Shown: in pieces, positions 22,890 to 30,602 of the stretch
Numbering within the stretch: position 1 is the stretch's first letter
Layout: each line of letters begins with the position of its first letter
NCBI GenBank assembly: GCA_944388805.1
Contig: CALXKE010000019.1
Span: 1 to 36,174 of the forward strand
DNA from: an uncultured Clostridia bacterium
GTDB taxonomy: Bacteria; Bacillota; Clostridia; TANB77; CAG-508
DNA length: 36,174 nt
Direction: 5' to 3'
Position numbers and translations under genes: made by a program
Notes under the pieces: model-generated
What the model saw: only the letters and a program-made list of their open reading frames with translations
Told to the model about the DNA's origin: nothing
Database searches by the model: none

Positions 22890-25802
22890 TTGGAAGAAGA
22901 AAGAAAAAAAGTTGTTGAAGAAAATGAAAATCCAACAAAGCAGGATATTAACCAGGCTAAACAAGAAATTAACCAACCAGAAAAAACAAAGAAAAAGAGT
23001 AAAATAAGAATGATATTAGTAATTGCATTTATTTTAATATTTGCCATTATATCATATATCCAAATAAGAGGAAGTTATTTAGAATATTTAGAATTAGGAG
23101 AAAATTATTTAAATGTATTTTATACAAATCTAATTTATCGATATGCACTGATGGCAATCAATTTTGTAATATTATTCTTTGTCATTTATATGACAAATAG
23201 AGGAATTAAGAAAGGATTAAAACCATTTTTTGATAAAGAAAAAAAGGAAATCCCCAAATTATTAAATAAGTCCATTTCATTGGTAATTTCTATTATTGTC
23301 AGTGTATTTGTTTCAAATAGGATGATGCAAAATATTATGCTAGTGATGGCAAATACATCTTTTGGAATAACAGATCCTATATTTGGTTTAGATATTGCAT
23401 ATTACGTATTCCAAAAACCATTAATTGAAATGTTAGTATATTATATAGTAGGAATTGTAATTGGACTAACCATTTATATGGCGGTATATTATATACTTGT
23501 ATTTAATCGATATTTTGATGGCGTGGATAGAAACATGTTAAAAGACAGTTTATTTATGAAAAAATTAACAAGAAATGTTTTGTTTATTATTTTAGGAATT
23601 GCTATCATTACAATATTAGGTACGCAAAATTTAATGTTTGGAAAAATTTTAACAATTGATGATAATATAGAAATCAATGGAGCAGGAATGACAGAAGCCA
23701 CTATTCGATTATGGGGATATATTATTTTTGCATTTGTTATTGTGATTTTTGCATATAGAGCGTTAAAATATTTTAAACAAGAAAATACAGCAAAAGTATT
23801 GAAAAACCTGGCAGTTATACCTATCTACTTAGTAGCATTATTTGTAGTTATGGTAGCATTTGACTTAATCTATGTGAATTCTAATGAATTAGATAGAGAA
23901 AGACCATATATTTCGCAAAATATTGAGAATACTAAAAATGCTTATGGATTAGATGTAGAAGAACAGGCAGTAGAATATTCTGGAACAGTAACAGAACAAG
24001 AATTAAATGAAAATACAAATATTGTGAATAATATACCAATTATCAGTGAAGATGCAGTACTAATCACATTAGAAAATACACAAACTAGTACAGGATATTA
24101 TACATATAGAAGTGCTAATTTAGCTAAATATAAAATTGGAGATAAGGAACAAATCGTATATATATCTCCAAGAGAAATTACAAGTGCAGATAGAACTTAT
24201 AGCAATAAAACCTATGAATATACACATGGATATGGAGAAATTATCACATCAGCAACAGAAAGTTCTGAAACTGGCAATATAGAATATATTCAAAAAAATG
24301 TATCAGGAAATGATGAAGTTGTTAATATAACAGAACCAAGAATCTATTTTAGTACAGATGATAGTGCTATTATTGCAACAAATACAAAAAATAAACAAGA
24401 ATATGATTATACGGATGAAAATGGTAATGATGTAACATCATCATATGATGGAGAAGCAGGACTACAATTAGGCTTTTTAGACCGACTTGTTTTAGCAATG
24501 TATAAAGGAGATATCAATTTGGCATTTTCTACACAAATTACAAGTGATAGTAAAATATTAATCAATAGGAATATTATAGAAAGGGCAAAAAAAGCATTAC
24601 CATATTTAATGTATGATGAGAACCCATATACAGTCATTAATGAGGAAGGAAAAATTTATTGGGTATTAGATGCTTATACAATTTCAAGTAGTTATCCATA
24701 TTCACAATATACAGAAATTGAACATGAAGGTGGAACAAGAGATATTAACTATATTAGAAATTCTGTAAAAGTTATTATTGACGCCTATAATGGAACAATG
24801 GACTTCTATATAACAGATAGAACAGATCCAATTGCAATGGCATATAGAAATATATATCCTTCATTATTTAAAGACTTAGATGAAGAAATTCCAGAAGATA
24901 TTGCAAAACATTTTGTATATCCAGAATTTTTATATCATGTACAAGCTGAATTATTAAAAATTTATCATAATGTAAGACCAGATGTATTATATCGTTCAGA
25001 TGATTTATGGGATTTTGTGAGATATAATAACTTAAATACAACAAGGTCAACGGGGACCTATTTAGAACCATACTATATCATGGTAAAAACAGGTGATGGA
25101 GAAGAATTAGGATTAATGCAAATCTATACACAAAATGATAGACAAAATATTATTTCTTACTTAGTTGGAACAACTGATGGAGGAACAAATAAATTGAAAT
25201 TATGTACATTCTCAGCAGATAGCAATATTGTAAGTCCAACACAATTAGATAAGCAGATAGAAGAAGATGAAGCGATTTCATCAGAATTAAAAACATTAGA
25301 AACAACAGGAACAAGAATAACAAAGCAAATGATTATAGTTCCAATAGGAAATACCCTATTATATGTTGAACCAATATATCAAACCATGATTAATGAATCA
25401 GAAATACCATTACTGAAAAAAGTAGTTGTTGCATCAGGAAATAAGGTAGCAATTGGAGATACGTTACAAGAAGCATTGCAAAATCTTCTTTCAAATTCTG
25501 CAGTAGATATTGAAGTAGAAAACACAGAAGATATTGAAGGATTAATTGATTCTATAATTAAAGCAAATCAAAACTTAAAAGACTCTATGAATAATAGTGA
25601 TTGGAGCATGATGGGAAGTGATATTGAACGATTACAAACATTGATAGATTCTTTAGAAACAATGAAAGAAGAGGAGGCAACTAATACAGAAAATACAGAA
25701 AATGTAGAAGATGAAAATAATACAAATACGATAGATAATACCATTAATGAAAATACAGAAAATTCAGAAGATATTAATGCAACGGCAAATGAAACTGTAT
25801 AA
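22890..25802 (+). CDS. UPF0182 family membrane protein
   Basis: AAGGAGG (22876-22882) sets a TTG start at 22890; the product is 970 aa. A charged N-terminus precedes about seven membrane helices within the first ~330 residues (for example MILVIAFILIFAIISYIQI). A very large extracytoplasmic part follows, with family stretches VYISPREI, IAMAYRNIYPSLF, FVYPEFLYHVQAELLKIYH and the late VEPIYQTMINESEIPLLKKV. The end is an Asn/Glu/Thr-rich low-complexity tail. The length agrees with the family (about 900-1000 aa). No biochemical role is established that I know of. Confidence 0.9.
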   Translation: MEEERKKVVEENENPTKQDINQAKQEINQPEKTKKKSKIRMILVIAFILIFAIISYIQIRGSYLEYLELGENYLNVFYTNLIYRYALMAINFVILFFVIYMTNRGIKKGLKPFFDKEKKEIPKLLNKSISLVISIIVSVFVSNRMMQNIMLVMANTSFGITDPIFGLDIAYYVFQKPLIEMLVYYIVGIVIGLTIYMAVYYILVFNRYFDGVDRNMLKDSLFMKKLTRNVLFIILGIAIITILGTQNLMFGKILTIDDNIEINGAGMTEATIRLWGYIIFAFVIVIFAYRALKYFKQENTAKVLKNLAVIPIYLVALFVVMVAFDLIYVNSNELDRERPYISQNIENTKNAYGLDVEEQAVEYSGTVTEQELNENTNIVNNIPIISEDAVLITLENTQTSTGYYTYRSANLAKYKIGDKEQIVYISPREITSADRTYSNKTYEYTHGYGEIITSATESSETGNIEYIQKNVSGNDEVVNITEPRIYFSTDDSAIIATNTKNKQEYDYTDENGNDVTSSYDGEAGLQLGFLDRLVLAMYKGDINLAFSTQITSDSKILINRNIIERAKKALPYLMYDENPYTVINEEGKIYWVLDAYTISSSYPYSQYTEIEHEGGTRDINYIRNSVKVIIDAYNGTMDFYITDRTDPIAMAYRNIYPSLFKDLDEEIPEDIAKHFVYPEFLYHVQAELLKIYHNVRPDVLYRSDDLWDFVRYNNLNTTRSTGTYLEPYYIMVKTGDGEELGLMQIYTQNDRQNIISYLVGTTDGGTNKLKLCTFSADSNIVSPTQLDKQIEEDEAISSELKTLETTGTRITKQMIIVPIGNTLLYVEPIYQTMINESEIPLLKKVVVASGNKVAIGDTLQEALQNLLSNSAVDIEVENTEDIEGLIDSIIKANQNLKDSMNNSDWSMMGSDIERLQTLIDSLETMKEEEATNTENTENVEDENNTNTIDNTINENTENSEDINATANETV

Positions 25803-25855
25803 TGTAAAAGTATATGATTACATGAAATACAAAAAATATTGAATAAAAAGCATAT

Positions 25856-25889
25856 AAAAAATCCACTCTATAAATAAGGTGGATTTTTT
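25856..25889 (+). terminator. terminator whose 3' arm carries the next ribosome binding site
   Basis: AAAAAATCCAC (25856-25866) pairs perfectly with GTGGATTTTTT (25879-25889) around a 12-nt loop. The T-run ends exactly at the ATG of the next gene, and the only Shine-Dalgarno-like sequence, AAGGTGG (25876-25882), is partly in the stem. Confidence 0.85.
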
Positions 25890-26195
25890 ATGTCAGGATT
25901 TTTTAATAAGATAAAAAATAAAAAGATAGATGTACTAAATAATTCTATCAATAATTTAATAGACACATTTCAAAAATCTAATATTGAAGAATGGACATAT
26001 ATATTTGGAAGCAAAAAAGAAATCATAAAAAGAAATTTTATAGCGGGAATATTTAGAGGAGTAGGCATAGGAATAGGGGTAACCATTATAACAGCTATTC
26101 TAGTTATTATTTTACAAAAAATTGTTACATTAAATATACCAATAATAGGAGAATATATTGCTGATATTGTTGAGATTGTACAAAGAAGCAGATAA
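25890..26195 (+). CDS. DUF5665 domain membrane protein
   Basis: The ATG abuts the T-run of the preceding hairpin, with AAGGTGG 7 nt upstream. The 101 aa protein has an amphipathic N-terminal part (SINNLIDTFQKSNIEEWTYI) and a single glycine-rich membrane segment, FRGVGIGIGVTIITAILVII, followed by NIPIIGEYIADIVEIV. That is the pattern of DUF5665 (RGxxxGxGxTi..LqkiV.lPiiGeyIAdiV) as I remember it. Such proteins are frequent in Firmicutes and of unknown role. It converges on tyrS with a shared inverted repeat between the two stop codons. Confidence 0.85.
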   Translation: MSGFFNKIKNKKIDVLNNSINNLIDTFQKSNIEEWTYIFGSKKEIIKRNFIAGIFRGVGIGIGVTIITAILVIILQKIVTLNIPIIGEYIADIVEIVQRSR

Positions 26196-26288
26196 GTTGC
26201 CGAAGGGGACGGGCCTTTTTGGCAACTTCTAGTTTTATTATATGTTAAAAAAGTTGCCAAAAAGGCCCGTCCCCTTTGGCAACTTATC
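26191..26288. repeat. family A inverted pair between convergent genes
   Basis: Two 38-bp arms (26191-26228 and 26251-26288), inverted and identical but for one base, with a 22-nt spacer. Each arm is a hairpin AAGTTGCC/GGCAACTT around a GGGGACGGGCC core. The left arm includes the TAA of the DUF5665 gene and the right arm ends on the last base of the tyrS stop codon. On the - strand the first hairpin is followed by six T, so it can terminate tyrS; it is probably bidirectional. Confidence 0.92.
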
Positions 26289-27502
26289 TATTTTTCTAAT
26301 TTATAAAATACTTTTTTACCTTTCTTTAAAATGGCATATCCTTGTGAAAAATCTTTTTCAGACAATTGATAATTTACATCAGAAATTTTTTCATCATTTA
26401 AAGAGATACCACCTTGTGTAATTAAAGTTCTAGCTTGTCCTTTAGATGGAGCAATTCCAGTTTGGATAATCGCATCTAAAATAGAAATATTTGTAGATTC
26501 TAATTTTACAGTAGGCATATTATCTAAACTACCAGTACCACTAAATAAAGCATTAGAAGCTTCTTCTGCTTTTTTGGCTTCTTCTTCGCCATGAATTAAT
26601 TTGGTAATTTCATAAGCTGCTACTTTTTTAGCTTCATTTATTTTTTCATCTTTTAAATTTGCTAATTCATTAATTTGTTCAATTGGAAGAAATGTTAACA
26701 TTTTTAAAACAGTTTCTACACTACTATCTTCAATATTTCTCCAATATTGATAAAATTCATAAGGAGATGTTTTATTAGGGTCTAGCCATAAAGCACCTTT
26801 TTCTGTTTTTCCCATTTTCTTACCTTCTTTTGTTGTCAAAAGCTTAAAAGTTAAACCATAAGAATCTTCCTTACCAATTTTTCGAATTAATTCAACACCA
26901 CCAATGATGTTAGACCATTGGTCATTTCCGCCCATTTCAAGTTTACAGCCATACTTATTATATAAATATAAAAAGTCATAAGATTGCATTAACATATAAC
27001 TCATTTCAAAAAAGGTTAAACCAGTTTCTAATCTTTGTTTGTAACATTCTGCAGCAAGCATTCTATTAACAGAGAATAAACTACCAATTTCACGAACAAA
27101 GTCAACAAATTTTAAATCTAATAACCAATCAGCATTATTGACAATAATAGCTGCATTTTCTCCTTCAAAACTAACAAATTTCTCTACTTGTTTTTTGATA
27201 CATTCTACATTGTGGTTAATTTCTTCTCTTGACATCATTCTTCTCATATCTGTTTTTCCTGATGGATCACCAATCGTTGCTGTACCACCACCTACTAAGA
27301 TAATAGGTTTGTGTCCACATTTTTGCATATGACTTGCTACCATTAATGAAACAAAATGACCAACATGAAGACTATCAGCAGTAGGATCAATTCCAATATA
27401 AAAAGGAACAGATTCCTTTGCAAAAAGCTCTTTAATTTCTGCTGGGTGTGTTAATTGCTCAATATATCCTCTTTCGTCTAAAATATCAAAAACATTTTTC
27501 AT
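26288..27502 (-). CDS. tyrS: tyrosyl-tRNA synthetase
   Basis: On the - strand AAAGGA precedes ATG 27502 (MKNVFDILDERGYIEQLT); an upstream TTG would add six residues but overlaps that site. The 404 aa class I synthetase shows YIGIDPTADSLHVGHFVSLM (HIGH motif as HVGH), MLMQSYDFLYLYNKYGC, GGNDQWSNIIGG (tyrosine pocket), KMGKTEKGALW (KMSKS motif as KMGKT) and a C-terminal S4-like RNA-binding domain (SKGQARTLITQGGISLND). It charges tRNA-Tyr. Only ~80 nt separate it from the upstream gene's stop codon, and that gap holds a terminator. I see no T-box leader, although tyrS often has one in Firmicutes. Confidence 0.95.
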   Translation of the reverse strand: MKNVFDILDERGYIEQLTHPAEIKELFAKESVPFYIGIDPTADSLHVGHFVSLMVASHMQKCGHKPIILVGGGTATIGDPSGKTDMRRMMSREEINHNVECIKKQVEKFVSFEGENAAIIVNNADWLLDLKFVDFVREIGSLFSVNRMLAAECYKQRLETGLTFFEMSYMLMQSYDFLYLYNKYGCKLEMGGNDQWSNIIGGVELIRKIGKEDSYGLTFKLLTTKEGKKMGKTEKGALWLDPNKTSPYEFYQYWRNIEDSSVETVLKMLTFLPIEQINELANLKDEKINEAKKVAAYEITKLIHGEEEAKKAEEASNALFSGTGSLDNMPTVKLESTNISILDAIIQTGIAPSKGQARTLITQGGISLNDEKISDVNYQLSEKDFSQGYAILKKGKKVFYKLEK

Positions 27503-27551
27503 CAAATTCCATCCTTTCAAATAATATATGTGTATAAAATAAATATAATAA

Positions 27552-27575
27552 AAAACGGATAGAAGACTCCGTTTT
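27552..27575 (-). terminator. terminator between the zinc-ribbon gene and tyrS
   Basis: AAAACGGA/TCCGTTTT, an 8-bp stem with an 8-nt loop and A/T-rich flanks on both sides. On the - strand it ends the gene at 27582-27866; tyrS then needs its own promoter, which would have to lie in 27503-27550. Confidence 0.75.
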
Positions 27576-27581
27576 AAAAAA

Positions 27582-27866
27582 CTAATTTAATGTAATACCA
27601 GTATTTCCTAAATTTCCTTTTTTACCAATATTTTGAATTTCTGATTTATATGGCTTGAAATCTTCATATTCTAAAAATCTATTTAAATTTTTTACTGAAA
27701 CACCAATTTGACCAGAAATGGTATCTAAAGAATGATTTAATCCATTTTCTTGTACATAATTAACAAAATTAGAAAATTCCATACCATCTTTAGCACTACA
27801 TTTTGGACAAACATTACCTTGTGCTACATAAAAACTTCCACATCTACTACATCTATTAAATTCCAT
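27582..27866 (-). CDS. zinc-ribbon protein with helix-turn-helix-like segment (YvyF-like)
   Basis: On the - strand AGGAGG precedes ATG 27866. The 94 aa product begins with a zinc ribbon, CSRCGSFYVAQGNVCPKCSA (CxxC-11-CxxC). A helical part follows with a helix-turn-helix pattern, SLDTISGQIGVSVKNLNRFL. The arrangement resembles YvyF-type (flagellar operon) and related small regulators that join a ribbon to a MerR-like helix pair. No flagellar genes are nearby, so the role is open. The C-terminal ~25 residues are Gly/Asn-rich. Confidence 0.75.
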   Translation of the reverse strand: MEFNRCSRCGSFYVAQGNVCPKCSAKDGMEFSNFVNYVQENGLNHSLDTISGQIGVSVKNLNRFLEYEDFKPYKSEIQNIGKKGNLGNTGITLN

Positions 27867-27959
27867 AACTGATTCCTCCTAAATTTTTTCTTTTGATGTT
27901 AAAATCGTACACATTGTATCACAACTTAACAAAAAAATAAAGGGGTTTTATAGGAAAAA

Positions 27960-27988
27960 TTGACAATATATAAAATGTCTTATAAAAT
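27960..27988 (+). promoter_or_regulatory. promoter of the HD-domain gene
   Basis: TTGACA (27960-27965), 17 bp, TAAAAT (27983-27988), 36 bp before the TTG start at 28025. Confidence 0.7.
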
Positions 27989-28024
27989 AGAAATAGATTT
28001 TATATGGAAGGGAGATGATATGAA

Positions 28025-29074
28025 TTGAATACATATATAGAAAATATATCACCTAAGTTAAAGAGTTATTTTCATATTTTATCACCAGAATTCCCCAATT
28101 TCCTATTAGAGTATATTCAAACACCAGAAATGCAAAAACAAGGGACTATTAGTACATCTTGTGGAACGATTTATTCTAAAATGTTTGAGCGATTTTGGTA
28201 TTCAAGTTTAGACCATAGTGTAGCAGTTGCGTTAATTATATGGAATTTTACAAAGGATAAAAAACAAACTTTATCTGGCTTATTTCATGATATCGCAACT
28301 CCTGTATTTAAACATTGTATTGATTTTATGAATGGAGACTATGCAAAACAAGAATCAACAGAAGACTTAACCAAACAAATTCTAGAAAATTCAAAAGAGA
28401 TTATGGCATTATTAAATAGAGATCATATAAAAATGGAAGAAGTATGTGATTATCATATATACCCAATTGCTGATAATGATACACCTAAACTTTCAGCAGA
28501 TAGATTAGAATATACATTATCAAATGGATTGGGAGCCATAAAAAAGATGTGGGATTTAAAAGAGATAAAAGAAATTTATCAAGATATTGAAATCCAACAA
28601 AATGAAGAAGGAATTTCAGAATTAGGGTTTAAACATCAAGAATTAGCAGAAAAGTTTGTTAATATAATGAGCAAATTATCATGTGAATATGTAAATAATA
28701 AAACTAAATACTCAATGCAATTTATTGCAGACATTGTAAGAAAAATGCATGAACAAAATTTAATTACAAAAAAAGATTTATACACATTAAGTGAAAAAGA
28801 AGTTATTCAAAAAATAGAAAATTGTCCAATTGGAAATCTTTCAAATTGTTTTAAAAAATGGGAATTGGCAACAAAAATTCAAGAAAGTGATGAATTGGTA
28901 AAAGATAAATATTGTGTAAATATTAAGGTAAAGCAAAGATATATTGTTCCATTGGTAGAAGAAAACAATCATTTTGTCAGAATAGATAAAATTTCTGAAA
29001 GTGCTAAAAAGGATATAGATGATTTCTTGAATTATCAACCAAAGAAATATGCATATTTAGATTTTAATTTTTAG
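28025..29074 (+). CDS. HD-domain phosphohydrolase
   Basis: The start is TTG 28025 behind GGGAG (28010-28014). Two ATGs nearer the site (28015, 28020) run at once into stops. The 349 aa protein has an HD-type metal-binding core: SLDHSVAVALIIWNF, then LSGLFHDIATPVFKH (the H-D pair), and SADRLEYTLSNG (third ligand region, like the DRxxY of dGTPase-type HD proteins). The C-terminal half is helical with no motif I know. The family hydrolyses phosphate esters of nucleotides; the substrate cannot be read from sequence. The DUF1294 gene follows after 17 nt, so they are probably co-transcribed. Confidence 0.82.
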   Translation: MNTYIENISPKLKSYFHILSPEFPNFLLEYIQTPEMQKQGTISTSCGTIYSKMFERFWYSSLDHSVAVALIIWNFTKDKKQTLSGLFHDIATPVFKHCIDFMNGDYAKQESTEDLTKQILENSKEIMALLNRDHIKMEEVCDYHIYPIADNDTPKLSADRLEYTLSNGLGAIKKMWDLKEIKEIYQDIEIQQNEEGISELGFKHQELAEKFVNIMSKLSCEYVNNKTKYSMQFIADIVRKMHEQNLITKKDLYTLSEKEVIQKIENCPIGNLSNCFKKWELATKIQESDELVKDKYCVNIKVKQRYIVPLVEENNHFVRIDKISESAKKDIDDFLNYQPKKYAYLDFNF

Positions 29075-29091
29075 AAGAGGAGAAAAGTAAA

Positions 29092-29394
29092 ATGTTTGAA
29101 AACACAATAAGTATAGAAGATATATTTTCAACGAGAAATATCATTATCTATTTTGTGGTAATCAATATTATTGGTTTTTTAATTATGTTTATTGATAAGC
29201 AAAAGGCAAAAAAAGGAGCCTGGAGAATTCCAGAGAAAACCTTATTTATTATAACCGCATTAGGTGGCGGTATTGGAACTATTGCTGGAATGTATACGTT
29301 TAGGCATAAAACACAAAAATTGCAATTTGTAGTAGGATTACCATTTATAACAATTTTGGAGATAATATTAGCTATTTATTGGATATTTTTCTAA
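29092..29394 (+). CDS. DUF1294 membrane protein
   Basis: ATG with GAGGAG upstream. The 100 aa protein has two to three membrane segments and the DUF1294 signature: FIDKQKAKKGAWRIPEKTLF followed by GGGIGTIAGMYTFRHKTQKLQF. The family is widespread and uncharacterised. Its stop codon overlaps the terminator that follows. Confidence 0.92.
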   Translation: MFENTISIEDIFSTRNIIIYFVVINIIGFLIMFIDKQKAKKGAWRIPEKTLFIITALGGGIGTIAGMYTFRHKTQKLQFVVGLPFITILEIILAIYWIFF

Positions 29395-29426
29395 TACACT
29401 TCTATAAAGCGAAGTGTATTTTTTTT
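29394..29426 (+). terminator. intrinsic terminator of the HD/DUF1294 unit
   Basis: ATACACTTC (29394-29402) and GAAGTGTAT (29411-29419), a perfect 9-bp stem, then eight T. It is followed at once by a family B-type hairpin. Confidence 0.92.
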
Positions 29427-29459
29427 ATTAAATAGGGAAAACTTTTTTCTATTTAATAA
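29425..29459. repeat. family B hairpin (first module only)
   Basis: TTATTAAATAG (29425-29435) and CTATTTAATAA (29449-29459) form a perfect 11-bp stem with a 13-nt loop, followed by an AACGTT like the AACGTTGC linker of the full elements. It is a diverged relative of the GTTGAATAGG hairpin. Confidence 0.65.
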
Positions 29460-29513
29460 AAAATAACGTTTTGGTACACATAATGAAAAAAATAAATTGA
29501 AAAAAAATAGAAA

Positions 29514-29899
29514 AGTGGATAATACGAAAAAGTAATGTGAACAACTCGTGAACGAAAAAATAGTATTTTCAATTATTCACAAAGTTATCCACAATATCCA
29601 CAGGTGACGAAAGTGGATAAATATGACAAAAGAACAGTTTAAAAGATATACATAAAATAGAAAAATATATTTAATTGTCATCAATATGAAAAAAGAATGT
29701 AATAAAAGTATGCGAAAAATGATGAAATTCCAAGAAAAATAAGCGAAAATATAGGAAAATAATACAATATAGGGAAATAAAAATATAGAATTGAAATAAA
29801 TCTGTCATGAGAATGTCATTAGAAAAAAGTGGAAAAATAAAAGAATTTGTAGAATATTAGAAAAACATAACTGTGGATAAAATTAGAATATGTGGATAA
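29514..29899. other. DnaA-box cluster in a 690-bp non-coding region
   Basis: Sites matching TTATNCACA: TTATTCACA 29573-29581 (+), TTATCCACA 29585-29593 (+), and on the - strand 29880-29872 and 29899-29891, both perfect TTATCCACA. One-mismatch sites lie at 29514-29522 (-), 29536-29544 (-), 29594-29602 (+) and 29612-29620 (-). The region from 29460 to 30000 is extremely AT-rich and has no convincing ORF. No dnaA, dnaN or rpmH is near, and genes on both sides are mostly + strand, which argues against a normal bidirectional oriC. A DnaA titration or regulatory cluster is the more cautious reading. Confidence 0.75.
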
Positions 29900-30084
29900 A
29901 TTTAGGAAATAAGAAAAAATTACTTTTACTTTGCTGATGTAGCATGTTTTTTTAGTAAAGAACAAAATGTCATTTTTTAGAATATACTATATAAATAAGA
30001 AGAGATTTGTTGAAAGGTGAAAGATTGAAAAATAAATGCTTTTTTCAATCGGTTTTGCATTCTAAGAAAGGAATGATAAAGATA

Positions 30085-30423
30085 ATGATAGATAAAATAA
30101 AAAGTATCATAAAGAAAAAATGGAATAGAGAGATAGATGAAAAAGATATTGAATTAGAAGAATTAAAGAAACTTCAAAAGGAAGGGGCTATGATTGTAGA
30201 TGTGAGAAGTCCACAAGAATATAGAGAAGGACATATTGATGGAGCCATATCTATTCCTGAATATGAAATAAAAAAAGAAATAGAAAATAGGATACCAGAT
30301 AAAAACAAAAATATTGTTGTATATTGTAGTTCAGGGGGAAGAAGCAAAAAAGCACAAAAACAATTAAAAAAGTTAGGGTATAACCAAGTATATAATTTAT
30401 ATAATGGTCTCATAAACTATTGA
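30085..30423 (+). CDS. rhodanese-like sulfurtransferase
   Basis: The domain is plain: LKKLQKEGAMIVDVRSPQEY, REGHIDGAISIPEYE, and the active-site loop VVYCSSGGRSKKA with catalytic Cys, then LYNGLINY. A one-domain rhodanese is about 100 residues, matching a start at ATG 30085 (112 aa, MIDKIKSIIKKKWNREID). That start lies 12 nt after AAAGGA. An ATG at 30073 is too close to the site, and a TTG at 30025 with AAAGGTG upstream would add 20 residues, so the exact start is uncertain. Such proteins carry persulfide sulfur; the partner is unknown. Confidence 0.85.
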   Translation: MIDKIKSIIKKKWNREIDEKDIELEELKKLQKEGAMIVDVRSPQEYREGHIDGAISIPEYEIKKEIENRIPDKNKNIVVYCSSGGRSKKAQKQLKKLGYNQVYNLYNGLINY

Positions 30424-30462
30424 GATTTTTGCTAAATTATGTTAAAATGAACAGGAATGAAT

Positions 30463-30582
30463 AGGGACGTGTCAAATCGTTTCAAAATGAAACAAAAGGG
30501 ACATACCCAGAATTTAAAAGTATTGAATAATATATAGGGTGTGTCCCTTTTGGACAATTTTTGTCCATTTTGGCACGTCCCC
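30463..30582. repeat. family A inverted pair upstream of lepA
   Basis: Two 46-nt arms (30463-30508 and 30537-30582) in inverted orientation. Both keep GGGACGTGyCAAA at one end and AAAGGGACAyACCC at the other, but the small hairpin in the middle differs: GTTTC/GAAAC in the left arm, TGGACAA/TTGTCCA in the right. It fills the rhodanese-lepA gap; the lepA ribosome binding site lies 11 nt beyond it. Confidence 0.85.
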
Positions 30583-30602
30583 AAAAGACCAATGGAGGAA
30601 AA

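Noticed and set aside
27503-27581. T-box riboswitch upstream of tyrS
   Set aside because: The gap is only about 80 nt, is mostly the preceding gene's terminator, and shows no T-box motif or specifier hairpin.
29460-30000. Calling the DnaA-box region oriC
   Set aside because: No dnaA/dnaN/rpmH nearby and no change of gene direction across it. It is reported as a DnaA-box cluster instead.
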